39,283 bases of DNA from Desulfobulbaceae bacterium UBA5173 (GTDB lineage: Bacteria; Desulfobacterota; Desulfobulbia; Desulfobulbales; Desulfobulbaceae), in NCBI GenBank assembly GCA_002413355.1, contig DHWV01000001.1:1-39283 (forward strand). Reading direction: 5' to 3'. The translations under genes were made by a program, and so were the position numbers. Positions 1 to 8,041 of the stretch are shown here, piece by piece (the first letter of the stretch is position 1; each line of letters starts with the position of its first letter). The notes under the pieces were generated by a model. It saw only the letters and a program-made list of their open reading frames with translations, was not told the origin of the DNA and ran no database searches.

Positions 1-10
1 CTATCAATCG

Positions 11-32
11 TTATGCAACTGCGTAACTCCTA
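11..32 (+). repeat. left copy of an edge inverted repeat
   Basis: This 22-base stretch (core TTATGCAACT, then CGTAACTC) matches the reverse complement of 39165-39186 at 20 of 22 positions. It lies in non-coding DNA upstream of the pentapeptide-repeat gene. Its position a few bases from the window edge suggests a dispersed repeat at which an assembly may have ended. Its function is unknown. Confidence 0.6.
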
Positions 33-240
33 TTTTTCATGAAAAAAATAAATTACCCCGGCCCAAGGGGACGGGTATCGTACAAATTATTTTAAGGATG
101 CTTCGCAAGCGTCGGGCTATTAGACCCGCAGCTTCGCAATAAAAAAGGAAGTCTTCCTTCCTTTAAGGGGGAAGACTTTAAAAGGCACCCGTCTTGTTAA
201 TTTTGACCTGCGCGATGTAGATTTTCGGGGAACTCGCCTG

Positions 241-1080
241 ATGAAGGCTAATCTCAGCGGCGCAGACATCACTGGCGCAAAACTTTGGGGCAGCGCACGG
301 GAAGGCTGGATTATTGACGACATCCGCTGCGAGTATGTTTACTGGGATGAAGCCGGAGAAGTGCGCACCCCGCCCGACCGCGATTTCCGCCCTGGCGAAT
401 TTGAGGAGTTATACAAGCAGCTTCCCACCTTTGAGTATGTTTTCGCCCAAGGCTTCACCCCGCTTGACCCGCTGATTATGAATCGCGTGGTGCAGGCAAT
501 CAATGAACAGCACAAAGAATTCTCGCTGGAGCTGGTTAGTTTCGACAAACGCGGCGAACCGCACGCCACATTAACGGTCTGCCACTTGGATTATGTGGAT
601 GCGGCAAGGAAACAGCTTGAGGAAGGCTACGAGAGAAACAGAATCGCGCCGGAACAGCAGGGGCAGTTTATGGAAATCATCTCAAAGCTGCTTGATCAAA
701 ACCAATTGCTGGCCGGAAATCAAAGCAAGTTAATCGAGAAAATTCCAACAATAGAGGACTTGAAGAAAATGGGAGACAAGTACATCAATTACGGACAAAC
801 TGCCGCGATGGGAAAAAACGCTTCCGCTTCCGGCAATATTTTTCAGCAAATCACTCCAGAGCTTTCCCGCCTGCATGAGGCAATGCGCAACGCCGCCGCA
901 AATCCTGCGCAAAACGCCGCTGCCGATGAAGTCGCCAAAGCAGAACAGGCCGCCAAGCAGCAGGATGAATCAAAAATGCGCCAACATCTGAAGAACGCGG
1001 GCAAGTTTGCCTTGGATTGCGCAAAAACTATCGGCACTGATGTGGCGGCGGAGTACCTGAAGAAGATGACGCTGGGATGA
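241..1080 (+). CDS. pentapeptide-repeat protein with apparently missing 5' end
   Basis: This predicted cytoplasmic protein (279 aa from the first ATG) begins inside a run of A(D/N)LxX pentapeptide repeats, with ANLSG and ADITG visible. A conserved-looking central region follows (DDIRCEYVYWD, then a DRDFRPGEFEELY segment), and the tail is Ala/Lys/Gln-rich and probably helical. Pentapeptide repeats fold as a right-handed beta-helix; no enzymatic role is visible. The frame stays open upstream to a TAG at 121-123, and bases 184-240 also read as pentapeptides (VDFRG, TRL), yet no ATG, GTG or TTG occurs in frame there. The gene is therefore probably 5'-truncated, frameshifted or started from a rare codon, and may be a pseudogene. 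No convincing ribosome site precedes base 241. I am sure of the family but not of the start or function. Confidence 0.65.
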   Translation: MKANLSGADITGAKLWGSAREGWIIDDIRCEYVYWDEAGEVRTPPDRDFRPGEFEELYKQLPTFEYVFAQGFTPLDPLIMNRVVQAINEQHKEFSLELVSFDKRGEPHATLTVCHLDYVDAARKQLEEGYERNRIAPEQQGQFMEIISKLLDQNQLLAGNQSKLIEKIPTIEDLKKMGDKYINYGQTAAMGKNASASGNIFQQITPELSRLHEAMRNAAANPAQNAAADEVAKAEQAAKQQDESKMRQHLKNAGKFALDCAKTIGTDVAAEYLKKMTLG

Positions 1081-1100
1081 TGCTGAAGCCGCCTCTGTTC

Positions 1101-1129
1101 TTGACAAACAGCCCTGTAATCCTTATTCT
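1101..1129 (+). promoter_or_regulatory. sigma70-type promoter of lysC
   Basis: TTGACA at 1101-1106 and TATTCT at 1124-1129 are separated by 17 bases, a near-consensus housekeeping promoter about 165 bases upstream of lysC. The 22 bases at 1087-1108, which include the -35 box, are repeated exactly on the minus strand at 16088-16109 upstream of the uma2-like gene. Confidence 0.65.
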
Positions 1130-1135
1130 GACCGG

Positions 1136-1294
1136 TCAGCAGGCCAAGCGTATTGGGCTGTCTAAGGTTTCAGTCGTGCATCACCGCCGCAAGAGCAGGG
1201 AAGAGCTTGCAGGAAAAGCAGGAGGCAGTTACAGTTGCGGCTGTCAGCGGCAGCGTCCGCCGCTCTTCAATTCCAACCAATCAAAGAATGAGCT
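1136..1294 (+). other. lysC 5' leader, potentially structured, unassigned
   Basis: About 160 bases separate the predicted promoter from the lysC start. They contain short inverted repeats, including GCAAG/CTTGC around 1190-1211 and AGCGGC/GCCGCT around 1249-1267. Amino-acid biosynthesis leaders are often regulatory, but I cannot match this one to the lysine riboswitch consensus, and no convincing leader peptide rich in Lys or Thr codons is visible. Confidence 0.25.
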
Positions 1295-2530
1295 ATGGCA
1301 CTGATAGTGCAAAAATTCGGGGGCACCTCGGTAGGTTCCACGGAAAAAATAAAAAACGTCGCCAAACGGGTGCTGCGCTCGCAGCAGCAGGGCCGCCAAA
1401 TGGTGGTAGTGCTGTCAGCCATGTCTGGCCAGACCGACAAGCTGATCAGCATGGCGGCGGAAATGCAGCCCCTGCCGGATCTGCGCGAGATGGACATGCT
1501 ACTGGCCACCGGCGAGCAGGTGACTGTCGCCCTCTTTGCAATGGCGGTCAAGGCGGCGGGCAGTGACGCGGTCTCGCTGCTCGGCGATCAGGTGCGGATA
1601 TTGACCGAAGCCCGGCACACGAAGGCCCGCATCCGCGAGATTGACACTGAGCTGATCAGGAAGCACCTTGACGCAGGCAAAGTGGTGGTGGTGGCAGGCT
1701 TCCAAGGCGTGACTGAGGATGGCGACATCACCACGCTGGGTCGGGGCGGTTCAGACACCACAGCAGTGGCCCTCGCGGCCGCGCTCAAGGCGGATAGCTG
1801 CGAGATTTACACCGATGTTGAGGGCGTTTACACAACCGACCCCAACATCTGCGCCCAAGCGCGCAAGATCGACATGATCACCTATGACGAAATGCTGGAG
1901 CTGGCCAGCCTTGGAGCCAAGGTACTGGAAATCCGTTCAGTCGGCTTGGCCAAACGCTACAGTGTTCCGCTGCATGTTCGTTCCACATTTTCCGAAAATG
2001 AAGGCACTTGGGTTGTCGAGGAGGACAGAATCATGGAATCAATGCTGGTTTCCGGCATCACCTACAGCAGAAAAGAAGCGCGCATCACCATTAAAGGTGT
2101 GCCGGATCAGCCGGGCGTTGCTTCCAAAATTTTCCAACCGATCTCCAATGCGGGGATAATGGTGGATATGATCATTCAAAACACGCGGGAAGGGCAGCTA
2201 ACCGACATTACCTTCACCGTGCTGCGTGCTGATTATCTCAGAACGATGGATATTCTCAAGCAGACTGCTGCTGTAGTTGGAGCAGAATCTGTGACTGGCG
2301 ACGAATCTATTGCCAAAATTTCCATTGTCGGCGTGGGAATGCGCAATCATTCTGGCATCGCCTCAACCATGTTTCAAGTCATGGCTAACGAGGGCATCAA
2401 CATCATGATGATCGCCACCTCGGAGATCAAGGTGTCCTGCATCATTGCCGAGAAATACACAGAGCTGGCCGTTCGCTCACTGCACGCCGCTTTTGCCTTG
2501 GACAAGACAAAGCCGCCTGTGGAAGAGTGA
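1295..2530 (+). CDS. lysC: aspartate kinase
   Basis: This enzyme phosphorylates L-aspartate with ATP, the first committed step to lysine/diaminopimelate, threonine and methionine; it acts in the cytoplasm. The 411-aa length is typical of the monofunctional enzyme. KFGGTS at residues 7-12 and GRGGSDTT at 149-156 are the family's ATP/aspartate-binding signatures. Two ACT-type regulatory regions fill roughly residues 265-405, so feedback inhibition by a pathway amino acid is expected. In enzymes of this type an internal start sometimes gives a separate regulatory subunit; I did not establish one here. The gene has its own strong promoter and a terminator at 2578-2622, so it is probably monocistronic. 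The start ATG has only a weak AATGAG-like ribosome site. Confidence 0.95.
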   Translation: MALIVQKFGGTSVGSTEKIKNVAKRVLRSQQQGRQMVVVLSAMSGQTDKLISMAAEMQPLPDLREMDMLLATGEQVTVALFAMAVKAAGSDAVSLLGDQVRILTEARHTKARIREIDTELIRKHLDAGKVVVVAGFQGVTEDGDITTLGRGGSDTTAVALAAALKADSCEIYTDVEGVYTTDPNICAQARKIDMITYDEMLELASLGAKVLEIRSVGLAKRYSVPLHVRSTFSENEGTWVVEEDRIMESMLVSGITYSRKEARITIKGVPDQPGVASKIFQPISNAGIMVDMIIQNTREGQLTDITFTVLRADYLRTMDILKQTAAVVGAESVTGDESIAKISIVGVGMRNHSGIASTMFQVMANEGINIMMIATSEIKVSCIIAEKYTELAVRSLHAAFALDKTKPPVEE

Positions 2531-2577
2531 CGATATCTGCCGTCTGCCTGTCCGGTTTCGCCGCAGGCAGGGCAAAA

Positions 2578-2622
2578 AATAGGCTGAAAGGAAAAATCCC
2601 TTTTGGCCTATTTTATTTTTTA
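2578..2622 (+). terminator. intrinsic terminator after lysC
   Basis: The inverted repeat AATAGGC (2578-2584) / GCCTATT (2606-2612) has an inner AAAGG/CCTTT extension and is followed by TTATTTTTT. This is a clear rho-independent terminator for lysC. A run of A residues precedes the stem, so it could also work on the other strand. Confidence 0.8.
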
Positions 2623-2681
2623 CGGTAAGATACGAACACGACTGTTCAAAAAAATACGTATTCCTCTGCGCTGAAAAAACT

Positions 2682-4973
2682 ATGGAAAACAAGAAGCCCG
2701 CCGCCGCTCCGCCGCCCAAGAAAGCTGCCCCCGTAGATCAAAAGGCGGCATTGAAACGGACCGTTAAAGACCAAACTGGAGCAGGCAAGCTCAAGATCGG
2801 CGAACTGCTCCAAAAGGCTGGCTATGTCACTGCGGCGGAATTCACCAATGCGCAGGCGGTTCAGAAAAAGACCGGCGAACGCTTGAGCAAGATATTTCTC
2901 GACAGCGGCATCATTGAAGAAGACACCATAGTCAACTTTTTGAGCAGGCAGCACAACTATTCGGCGGTCAACATTGCCGAGGAGGCACCGAGTCCTGACG
3001 CGCTCAAGCTGATGCCGTATGAGATGGCCAAGAAATATCTGGCCTTTCCGCTCCGGCTGGCGGGCGACACCCTCCAGATCACAATGGCTGAACCGACCGA
3101 CGCGATGGAGGTCGAAGAGCTGCAAAACACCCTCAAACTGGCCCTCAACGTCTGCATTTCCACGACTCGGAACATTGTTGAAGCCTATCGCACGCACTAT
3201 AAAATCAGCGATGAGGAGTACAAATCGTTTTTTGGCAGCGGCGAGGAGGAGCAGGTTGAGCAGGTTGAGCAGGTTGAGGACTGGGGCGCGCTGGTGTCCG
3301 ACGCGGCCGAGGATTTTGAGATTGAGGATGGAGACGGAGAAGAGGACGACAAGGGCGGTCAATTTTCGGCCAACGACGCGCCAATCATCAAATTAGTGAA
3401 CGGCATTCTGGTCAAGGCCGTGCAGGACGGAGTCAGCGACATTCATATTGAGCCGTTTGAGAAGACCATGCAGGTGCGCTACCGCAAGGACGGCTCGCTG
3501 TTCAAGTCCATGAATCTGCCGCTAACCATCAAAAACGCTCTCTCCGCCCGCATGAAGATTCTTGCCGGGCTGAACATCACCGAACGGCGGGTGCCGCAGG
3601 ACGGCCGCATCAGCATCAGGATGGGGCGCAACAAGGCGGTTGACTTCCGTGTTTCCACCCTGCCGCTTCTACACGGCGAAGGCATTGTTCTTCGTATTCT
3701 GGATAAAGGTTCGCTTAACGTTGACCTGACCAAGCTCGGCTTTGAGGTAGAGACGTTTGAAGCACTCAAGCGCTGTCTCAACCGGCCCCAAGGCCTGCTG
3801 CTTGTCACCGGGCCGACCGGCTCCGGCAAGACCGTAACGCTGTATTCCGCTCTCAACTCGCTCAACAGCGAGGATATTAAAATCCTCACCGCCGAAGACC
3901 CGGTTGAGTTCAACTTCAAGGGTATCAATCAGGTCAACGTCAACGTTGAAGTCGGCATGACCTTCCCTGCCGCCTTGAAGGCCTTCCTCCGTCAAGACCC
4001 GGATATTATCATGGTCGGCGAGATCCGCGACATCAGCACCGCCGAGATCGCGATGAAGGCGGCCATGACCGGCCATCTCGTCTTCTCGACCCTGCACACC
4101 AACGACGCAATCGCCACGGTCAGCCGCATGGTTGACATCGGCATCCCGCCCTACATCTTGGCCGGCTCGCTGACCATGGTCTTAGCCCAGCGTCTGGGCC
4201 GCAGGCTCTGCGCTAAGTGCAAACAGCCGATCACTGTGGATCGGAAGCAGCTGCTCGAAATTGGCTTCACTGAGGAGCAGATGGACAAGCCCGGCTTTCA
4301 ACTCTACGGGCCGAAGGGCTGCGCGGTCTGCAACGGGCGCGGTTACAAGGGTCGGGTCGGTTTCTTTGAGCTGCTGGAGGTCACGAGCGAGGTTGCTCAA
4401 GCCATCCAATCGCAAGTTTCGGAGGAGCAGCTTCGCAAGGTGGCTGTTCAGTCGGGAATGCACACCCTCCGTCAGGCCGCGATTTTGAAAGCTCTTCAGG
4501 GTGTTACCAGCCTCGATGAGGTTGAGGGCAACACGGTTGTTCAACAGGACACCCTGCCGCCTTATTTGGTCAGCCCACCGGTGGAGGAATTCGAGGATGG
4601 CGATGTCATCATTCAGGAAGGGAACCAAGATGACCGCAATTTCTACAAATTAGTGCGCGGCAAAGTGGCGGTGCTCAAGCAGGGCAAGAAAATCGCCGAA
4701 ATCACTGAGCCGGGCGAATATTTTGGCGAGATGGCCTGCATTCTCGACGAGCCGCGTTATGCCTCGATCATTTCGGTAGGCCGGAGCAAGGTGAAGAAGT
4801 ATCCAGGCGACAAGCTGCGGGAACTGCTGGAAAAATACCCTGAGATTGCTCGGCATCTTTTCAAAACGCTGGCCAAGCGGCTGCGCAAGACAGATAACAT
4901 CGTCATCCAGCTGGCAGGCGGAGGAGCACCCAAACGGCCTGCGCCGCCGACTCCAGGCGCGCGAACTATATGA
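2682..4973 (+). CDS. pilB: PilB-type pilus assembly ATPase fused to a cNMP-binding domain
   Basis: This is a hexameric ATPase that would power type IV pilus extension at the inner membrane. The 763-aa protein is longer than usual PilB (about 570 aa). Order: basic Pro/Ala-rich start; MshEN-like domain at about 36-91 with two partial c-di-GMP motifs (KIGELLQKAG, RLSKIFLDSG); T2SSE N domain to about 175; an acidic linker with EQVEQVEQVED; then the ATPase core with Walker A GPTGSGKT at 377-384, a Walker B region near 439-446 (DPDIIMVGEIRD) and zinc cysteines C510, C513, C547 and C550. Residues from about 630 to 750 form a cyclic-nucleotide-binding domain with a phosphate-binding cassette: GE at 678-679, GE at 682-683 and R692-x-A-S. 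pilC lies 19 kb away. The fused domain is the unusual feature. Confidence 0.92.
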   Translation: MENKKPAAAPPPKKAAPVDQKAALKRTVKDQTGAGKLKIGELLQKAGYVTAAEFTNAQAVQKKTGERLSKIFLDSGIIEEDTIVNFLSRQHNYSAVNIAEEAPSPDALKLMPYEMAKKYLAFPLRLAGDTLQITMAEPTDAMEVEELQNTLKLALNVCISTTRNIVEAYRTHYKISDEEYKSFFGSGEEEQVEQVEQVEDWGALVSDAAEDFEIEDGDGEEDDKGGQFSANDAPIIKLVNGILVKAVQDGVSDIHIEPFEKTMQVRYRKDGSLFKSMNLPLTIKNALSARMKILAGLNITERRVPQDGRISIRMGRNKAVDFRVSTLPLLHGEGIVLRILDKGSLNVDLTKLGFEVETFEALKRCLNRPQGLLLVTGPTGSGKTVTLYSALNSLNSEDIKILTAEDPVEFNFKGINQVNVNVEVGMTFPAALKAFLRQDPDIIMVGEIRDISTAEIAMKAAMTGHLVFSTLHTNDAIATVSRMVDIGIPPYILAGSLTMVLAQRLGRRLCAKCKQPITVDRKQLLEIGFTEEQMDKPGFQLYGPKGCAVCNGRGYKGRVGFFELLEVTSEVAQAIQSQVSEEQLRKVAVQSGMHTLRQAAILKALQGVTSLDEVEGNTVVQQDTLPPYLVSPPVEEFEDGDVIIQEGNQDDRNFYKLVRGKVAVLKQGKKIAEITEPGEYFGEMACILDEPRYASIISVGRSKVKKYPGDKLRELLEKYPEIARHLFKTLAKRLRKTDNIVIQLAGGGAPKRPAPPTPGARTI
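3249..3275 (+). repeat. three tandem 9-base units inside pilB
   Basis: GAGCAGGTT is repeated exactly three times and encodes the EQV repeats of the acidic linker between the N-terminal domain and the ATPase core. Unit gain or loss would keep the reading frame. Confidence 0.85.
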
Positions 4974-5785
4974 GCAAAATTTCTGCTTATATCATCGCAT
5001 GGAATGAGGCCGACAAGATTCGCTCCGCAATCAATTCCGTACTGTGGGCCGACGAAATAGTTTTAGCTGATTCGTTCAGCACGGACGGCACTGCGGAGAT
5101 TGCCGCTGAATTGGGCGCACGGGTGGTGCAAATCGATTTCAAGGGATTCGGCAATCTCCGCAATCAGGCGATGGCCGCCTGCACGCATAACTGGATCTTT
5201 TCTCTTGATGCCGACGAACGCTGCACCCCGGAGGCGCGAGATGAAATGCTGGCGACAGTTGCGCTGCCTAATCCGGCGGATGCGTACTATATTCCCCGAC
5301 GCAATTTTTTTATGGGCCGCTGGATCAAACACTCCGGTTTTTGGCCGGACTACCGCCAGCCGCAGCTTTTCCGCAAAGGCGCGCTGTGTTTCAAGGGCGA
5401 CGATCCGGTGCATGAGGAATATGAGATCGTCTCCGCTAAACCTGTCGGATATCTCCAGCAGCCGATCTGGCAGTTTCCCTATAAAAATCTGGAGGAGGTG
5501 GCCCGCAAGGCCAACCGTTACTCCACTCTCGGCGCGGAAAAACTCCGCCAGCGCGGACGAAAGGGCGGAATGCTGACAGCCCTCAGCCGGGGGCTTTGGT
5601 CGTTCTTCCACATGTACATTCTGAAGAAAGGCATCCTTGACGGCTGGCCTGGTTTGGTCATCGCCATCGGCAACTTTGAGGGCACGTGGTACAAATATGC
5701 CAAGCTGCACGAGCTGACCGCTGGGTGGCAGCCGCCGGACTCGCCGCCATTGGGCAGGGACGAAATCGGTAAAAAAGCGCGCTGA
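4970..5785 (+). CDS. family 2 glycosyltransferase, WaaE/KdtX-like
   Basis: This 271-aa GT-A fold enzyme resembles the lipopolysaccharide core beta-1,4-glucosyltransferases of the WaaE/KdtX group. The N-terminus ISAYIIAWNEADKI, the segment ADEIVLADSFSTDGT and the metal-binding SLDADER at 78-84 are typical. The regions WIKHSGFWPDYRQPQLFRKG and DPVHEEYE also fit that group. It probably adds a sugar from an activated donor to the inner core at the cytoplasmic face of the membrane. Its ATG overlaps the pilB stop codon (ATGA), so translation is probably coupled. The donor sugar is not determinable here. Confidence 0.85.
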   Translation: MSKISAYIIAWNEADKIRSAINSVLWADEIVLADSFSTDGTAEIAAELGARVVQIDFKGFGNLRNQAMAACTHNWIFSLDADERCTPEARDEMLATVALPNPADAYYIPRRNFFMGRWIKHSGFWPDYRQPQLFRKGALCFKGDDPVHEEYEIVSAKPVGYLQQPIWQFPYKNLEEVARKANRYSTLGAEKLRQRGRKGGMLTALSRGLWSFFHMYILKKGILDGWPGLVIAIGNFEGTWYKYAKLHELTAGWQPPDSPPLGRDEIGKKAR

Positions 5786-5791
5786 AGGGAA

Positions 5792-5929
5792 TCAGATGCG
5801 GACGACAGAAACAGCGATGCTGTTGATGGCGAGGCAGTATTCCTTGGCCAGCAGCAGACGCTGCGGCACTGGCAGATAAAAGTAGATTGGACTTAGCATC
5901 AGGATATGAACGGCATCACGGAGATTCAT
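5792..5929 (-). CDS. candidate small protein, 45 aa
   Basis: A minus-strand frame runs from ATG at 5929 to TGA at 5792 and encodes a 45-aa peptide beginning MNLRDAVHILMLSPIYFYLP. It is hydrophobic in the first half, then amphipathic (QRLLLAKEYC). It ends six bases from the convergent glycosyltransferase stop. The composition looks protein-like, and the gap is otherwise unexplained. The upstream sequence has only an A-rich run and no clear Shine-Dalgarno, so this is a candidate. I do not recognise a family. Confidence 0.4.
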   Translation of the reverse strand: MNLRDAVHILMLSPIYFYLPVPQRLLLAKEYCLAINSIAVSVVRI

Positions 5930-5991
5930 TTTTTTCAGCAGCTAACGGCGGTTCAAACTGCATCTGCATAGCAACGCAGTCAGTGATTTTT

Positions 5992-6171
5992 TCAACCCCG
6001 ACAGACTGACTCCTCCTTATCAAAGGTATAATTCATCAGGCAGGAAAGTTCAATATTTTTTACCGTCAAAGACGATTTTTCTTGCAATATGACGGCTTCA
6101 TTGGGATATCGGCTTTTTCTGCAAAAAATCTCCTCCCGCTCTGTTTGATCGCTGTTGACAGTGCCCTCCAA
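5992..6171 (-). CDS. candidate small Cys-containing protein, 59 aa, TTG start
   Basis: This minus-strand frame starts at TTG (6171-6169), with AGGGAAG a few bases upstream as a possible ribosome site, and ends at TGA 5994-5992. The product contains REEIFCRKSRYPNEAVILQE and ends NYTFDKEESVCRG, with three cysteines. Its composition is plausible for a protein, but there is no ATG before residue 46. It could also be the remnant of a longer gene. It precedes the 45-aa candidate on the same strand by about 60 bases. No family is recognised. Confidence 0.25.
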   Translation of the reverse strand: MEGTVNSDQTEREEIFCRKSRYPNEAVILQEKSSLTVKNIELSCLMNYTFDKEESVCRG

Positions 6172-6291
6172 GACGAAACTTCCCTGTCCGGCGAAAATTT
6201 AGCTGGCAATCGAAGCCCCCGGCTGAGTATTCACCCCTTTCAAGCCAAGCAGCAATAACCATAAACCAAGCCATTCAGTGCCAAAAAGATT
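6172..6291. other. upstream region of murJ, nothing firm seen
   Basis: This stretch has no open frame of note. A TTGACA lies just upstream at 6155-6160, but it has no acceptable -10 box 16-18 bases downstream. The murJ promoter could not be placed. Confidence 0.3.
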
Positions 6292-7884
6292 ATGTCAGAG
6301 AAAGCAGGTAGTTCAACCGGGAAGATCGCCCGCTCTGCTGGCGCAGTCAGCGGCGCGGTGATGTGCAGCCGCGTGCTGGGCCTCGTGCGGGAACAGTTTT
6401 TTGCCCACATGTTCGGGGCAGGCTATGCCTATGATGCCTTTGTCGTCGCCTTCCGCATCCCCAACCTGCTCCGTGATTTATTCGGCGAGGGCGCACTGTC
6501 CGCTGCCTTTGTCACGGTCTTTTCCGATTACGACACGAACAAAGGTACAGAAGCGACGTGGCGGCTGGCCTCGAATGTCTTGGTCTTTCTCTTGCTACTG
6601 CTCAGTGTGCTTGTTCTCGCTGGGATGTTCTTTGCCGAGCCAATCGTCCGTCTGCTGGCCCCAGACTTCGCTGAAGTCTCAGGCAAAGCCCAGCTCACTG
6701 CCCTGATGACGCAGATTATGTTTCCTTTCCTCATCCTTGTGGCTTTGGCGGCGGCGGTGATGGGGATGCTTAATACAAAGGGCAAGTTCTTTGTTCCAGC
6801 GATGTCCTCGTCCTTTTTCAACCTTGGCTCGATCATCGGCGGTGTGTCGCTGGCTTGGCTGCTGCCCATGTTCGGCCAGCTTCCAATTATCGGCATGGCC
6901 TGGGGAACGCTGCTTGGCGGCCTGCTCCAGCTCGTCGTCCAGCTGCCGGAGCTGCACCGCACTGGCTTCCGCTTCGTGCCCCATCTTGACTTGCGCGACC
7001 CCGGCCTGCGGCGCATCCTCTGGCTGATGCTGCCCGCGACCATCGGCCTGTCCGCCACTCAGATCAACGTCTTCGTCAATACCAACTTTGCTGCTTCCTG
7101 CATGGAAGGTTCGGTGTCTTGGCTGAATTACGCCTTCCGCCTCGTGCAACTCCCCATTGGCGTGTTCGGCGTGGCCTTTTCTATCGCTGCGATGCCGGTG
7201 CTGGCTCGTCATGCCGCCCAGAAAGATATCGTCGGCCTGCGGCAGACTTTCTCCTCTTCGCTGGTGATGGTCTTCAGCCTGACTATCCCAGCCACGGTCG
7301 GCCTGATTTTGCTCGCCGGGCCGATCATACGCCTGATTTTTGAGCACGGCGCGTTCACTGCCAAAGACACCGCTTTCACCGCCGAAGCCCTGATCTGCTA
7401 CTCCTGCGGCCTCTTCGCCTATTCAGCGGTCAAGATCATGGTGCCGGTCTTCTATGCTCTCAACGACACCAAGTATCCGGTGATCAGCTCGTTCATGGCC
7501 GTGGCAGTCAATATCCTCTTCATCACCCTGACCATTGACACGCTCTCGTTTCGCGCTATTGCCCTTGCCACCTCTTGCTCAATGGTGTTGAACTTCCTTT
7601 TTCTCGGCTTTGTCTTGCACCGTAAACTGGCTGGGTTTGCCCTGAAGCAGCTTGCCTTGGGCACGCTCAAGATTATCGCGGCCAGCGGAGCAATGGCACT
7701 CGGCCTGTTCGGAATCAAAGCCCTGCTTCAGCCGCTGCTTGCTGGCAGAATTCCCATGCAACTGCTCAGTGTTGGTGTGCTGATCAGCGGTGCGGGCCTG
7801 CTCTATGCCGCTGCCCTGCATTTCCTCAAGCTGCCAGAATTTGATGAAATCACCGGCAAGGTGCGGCAGCGGCTGAAAAGATGA
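6292..7884 (+). CDS. murJ: lipid II flippase MurJ
   Basis: This inner-membrane flippase of the MOP superfamily moves lipid II to the periplasmic face for peptidoglycan synthesis. The length is 530 aa, with about 14 predicted membrane segments. The N-terminal signature GLVREQFFAHMFG, the segment RIPNLLRDLFGEGALSAAF and the central positively charged face are characteristic of MurJ/MviN. It has no close co-directional partner: a 500-base gap lies upstream and the metal-uptake locus begins 157 bases downstream. The ATG has a poor ribosome site, but the start matches the usual N-terminus of the family. Confidence 0.95.
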   Translation: MSEKAGSSTGKIARSAGAVSGAVMCSRVLGLVREQFFAHMFGAGYAYDAFVVAFRIPNLLRDLFGEGALSAAFVTVFSDYDTNKGTEATWRLASNVLVFLLLLLSVLVLAGMFFAEPIVRLLAPDFAEVSGKAQLTALMTQIMFPFLILVALAAAVMGMLNTKGKFFVPAMSSSFFNLGSIIGGVSLAWLLPMFGQLPIIGMAWGTLLGGLLQLVVQLPELHRTGFRFVPHLDLRDPGLRRILWLMLPATIGLSATQINVFVNTNFAASCMEGSVSWLNYAFRLVQLPIGVFGVAFSIAAMPVLARHAAQKDIVGLRQTFSSSLVMVFSLTIPATVGLILLAGPIIRLIFEHGAFTAKDTAFTAEALICYSCGLFAYSAVKIMVPVFYALNDTKYPVISSFMAVAVNILFITLTIDTLSFRAIALATSCSMVLNFLFLGFVLHRKLAGFALKQLALGTLKIIAASGAMALGLFGIKALLQPLLAGRIPMQLLSVGVLISGAGLLYAAALHFLKLPEFDEITGKVRQRLKR

Positions 7885-7913
7885 AGCCCGTTGCACTCTT
7901 CACACCACTGCCT

Positions 7914-7951
7914 AACTTCTGACTTTTTTCCGCCTGCGGCAAAAAGAAGTT
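7914..7951. terminator. hairpin after murJ, possible terminator
   Basis: AACTTCT-gac-TTTTTTCCGC pairs with GCGG-c-AAAAAGAAGTT to give a long A/T-rich stem with a two-base CT loop. It lies 30 bases past the murJ stop. No T-run follows the stem, so termination is only inferred; it could also be a processing or regulatory structure. Confidence 0.45.
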
Positions 7952-8041
7952 GCTTAATCCTGCAAACAGTGCTACGTATCGTATAAAAATAATAACACCT
8001 CAGCGTGAGACTGCGCGCTATTGGCCTGAAGATCATCGAAC

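Noticed and set aside
1077..1304. Plus-strand 75-aa frame between the pentapeptide gene and lysC
   Set aside because: It crosses the lysC promoter and leader, has no ribosome site and looks like non-coding sequence.
2646..3362. Minus-strand frame (238 aa) opposite the pilB start
   Set aside because: It is antisense to the PilB N-terminal domain, with no ribosome site and no recognisable domain.
6155..6160. TTGACA as a murJ promoter -35
   Set aside because: No acceptable -10 box lies 16-18 bases downstream.
6679..7347. Minus-strand frame (222 aa) opposite murJ
   Set aside because: It is an antisense shadow of a conserved membrane protein with low-complexity composition.
7952..7965. 14-base sequence GCTTAATCCTGCAA repeated at 37581-37594
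   Set aside because: A 14-base match is expected by chance in a window this size; the flanks do not align.
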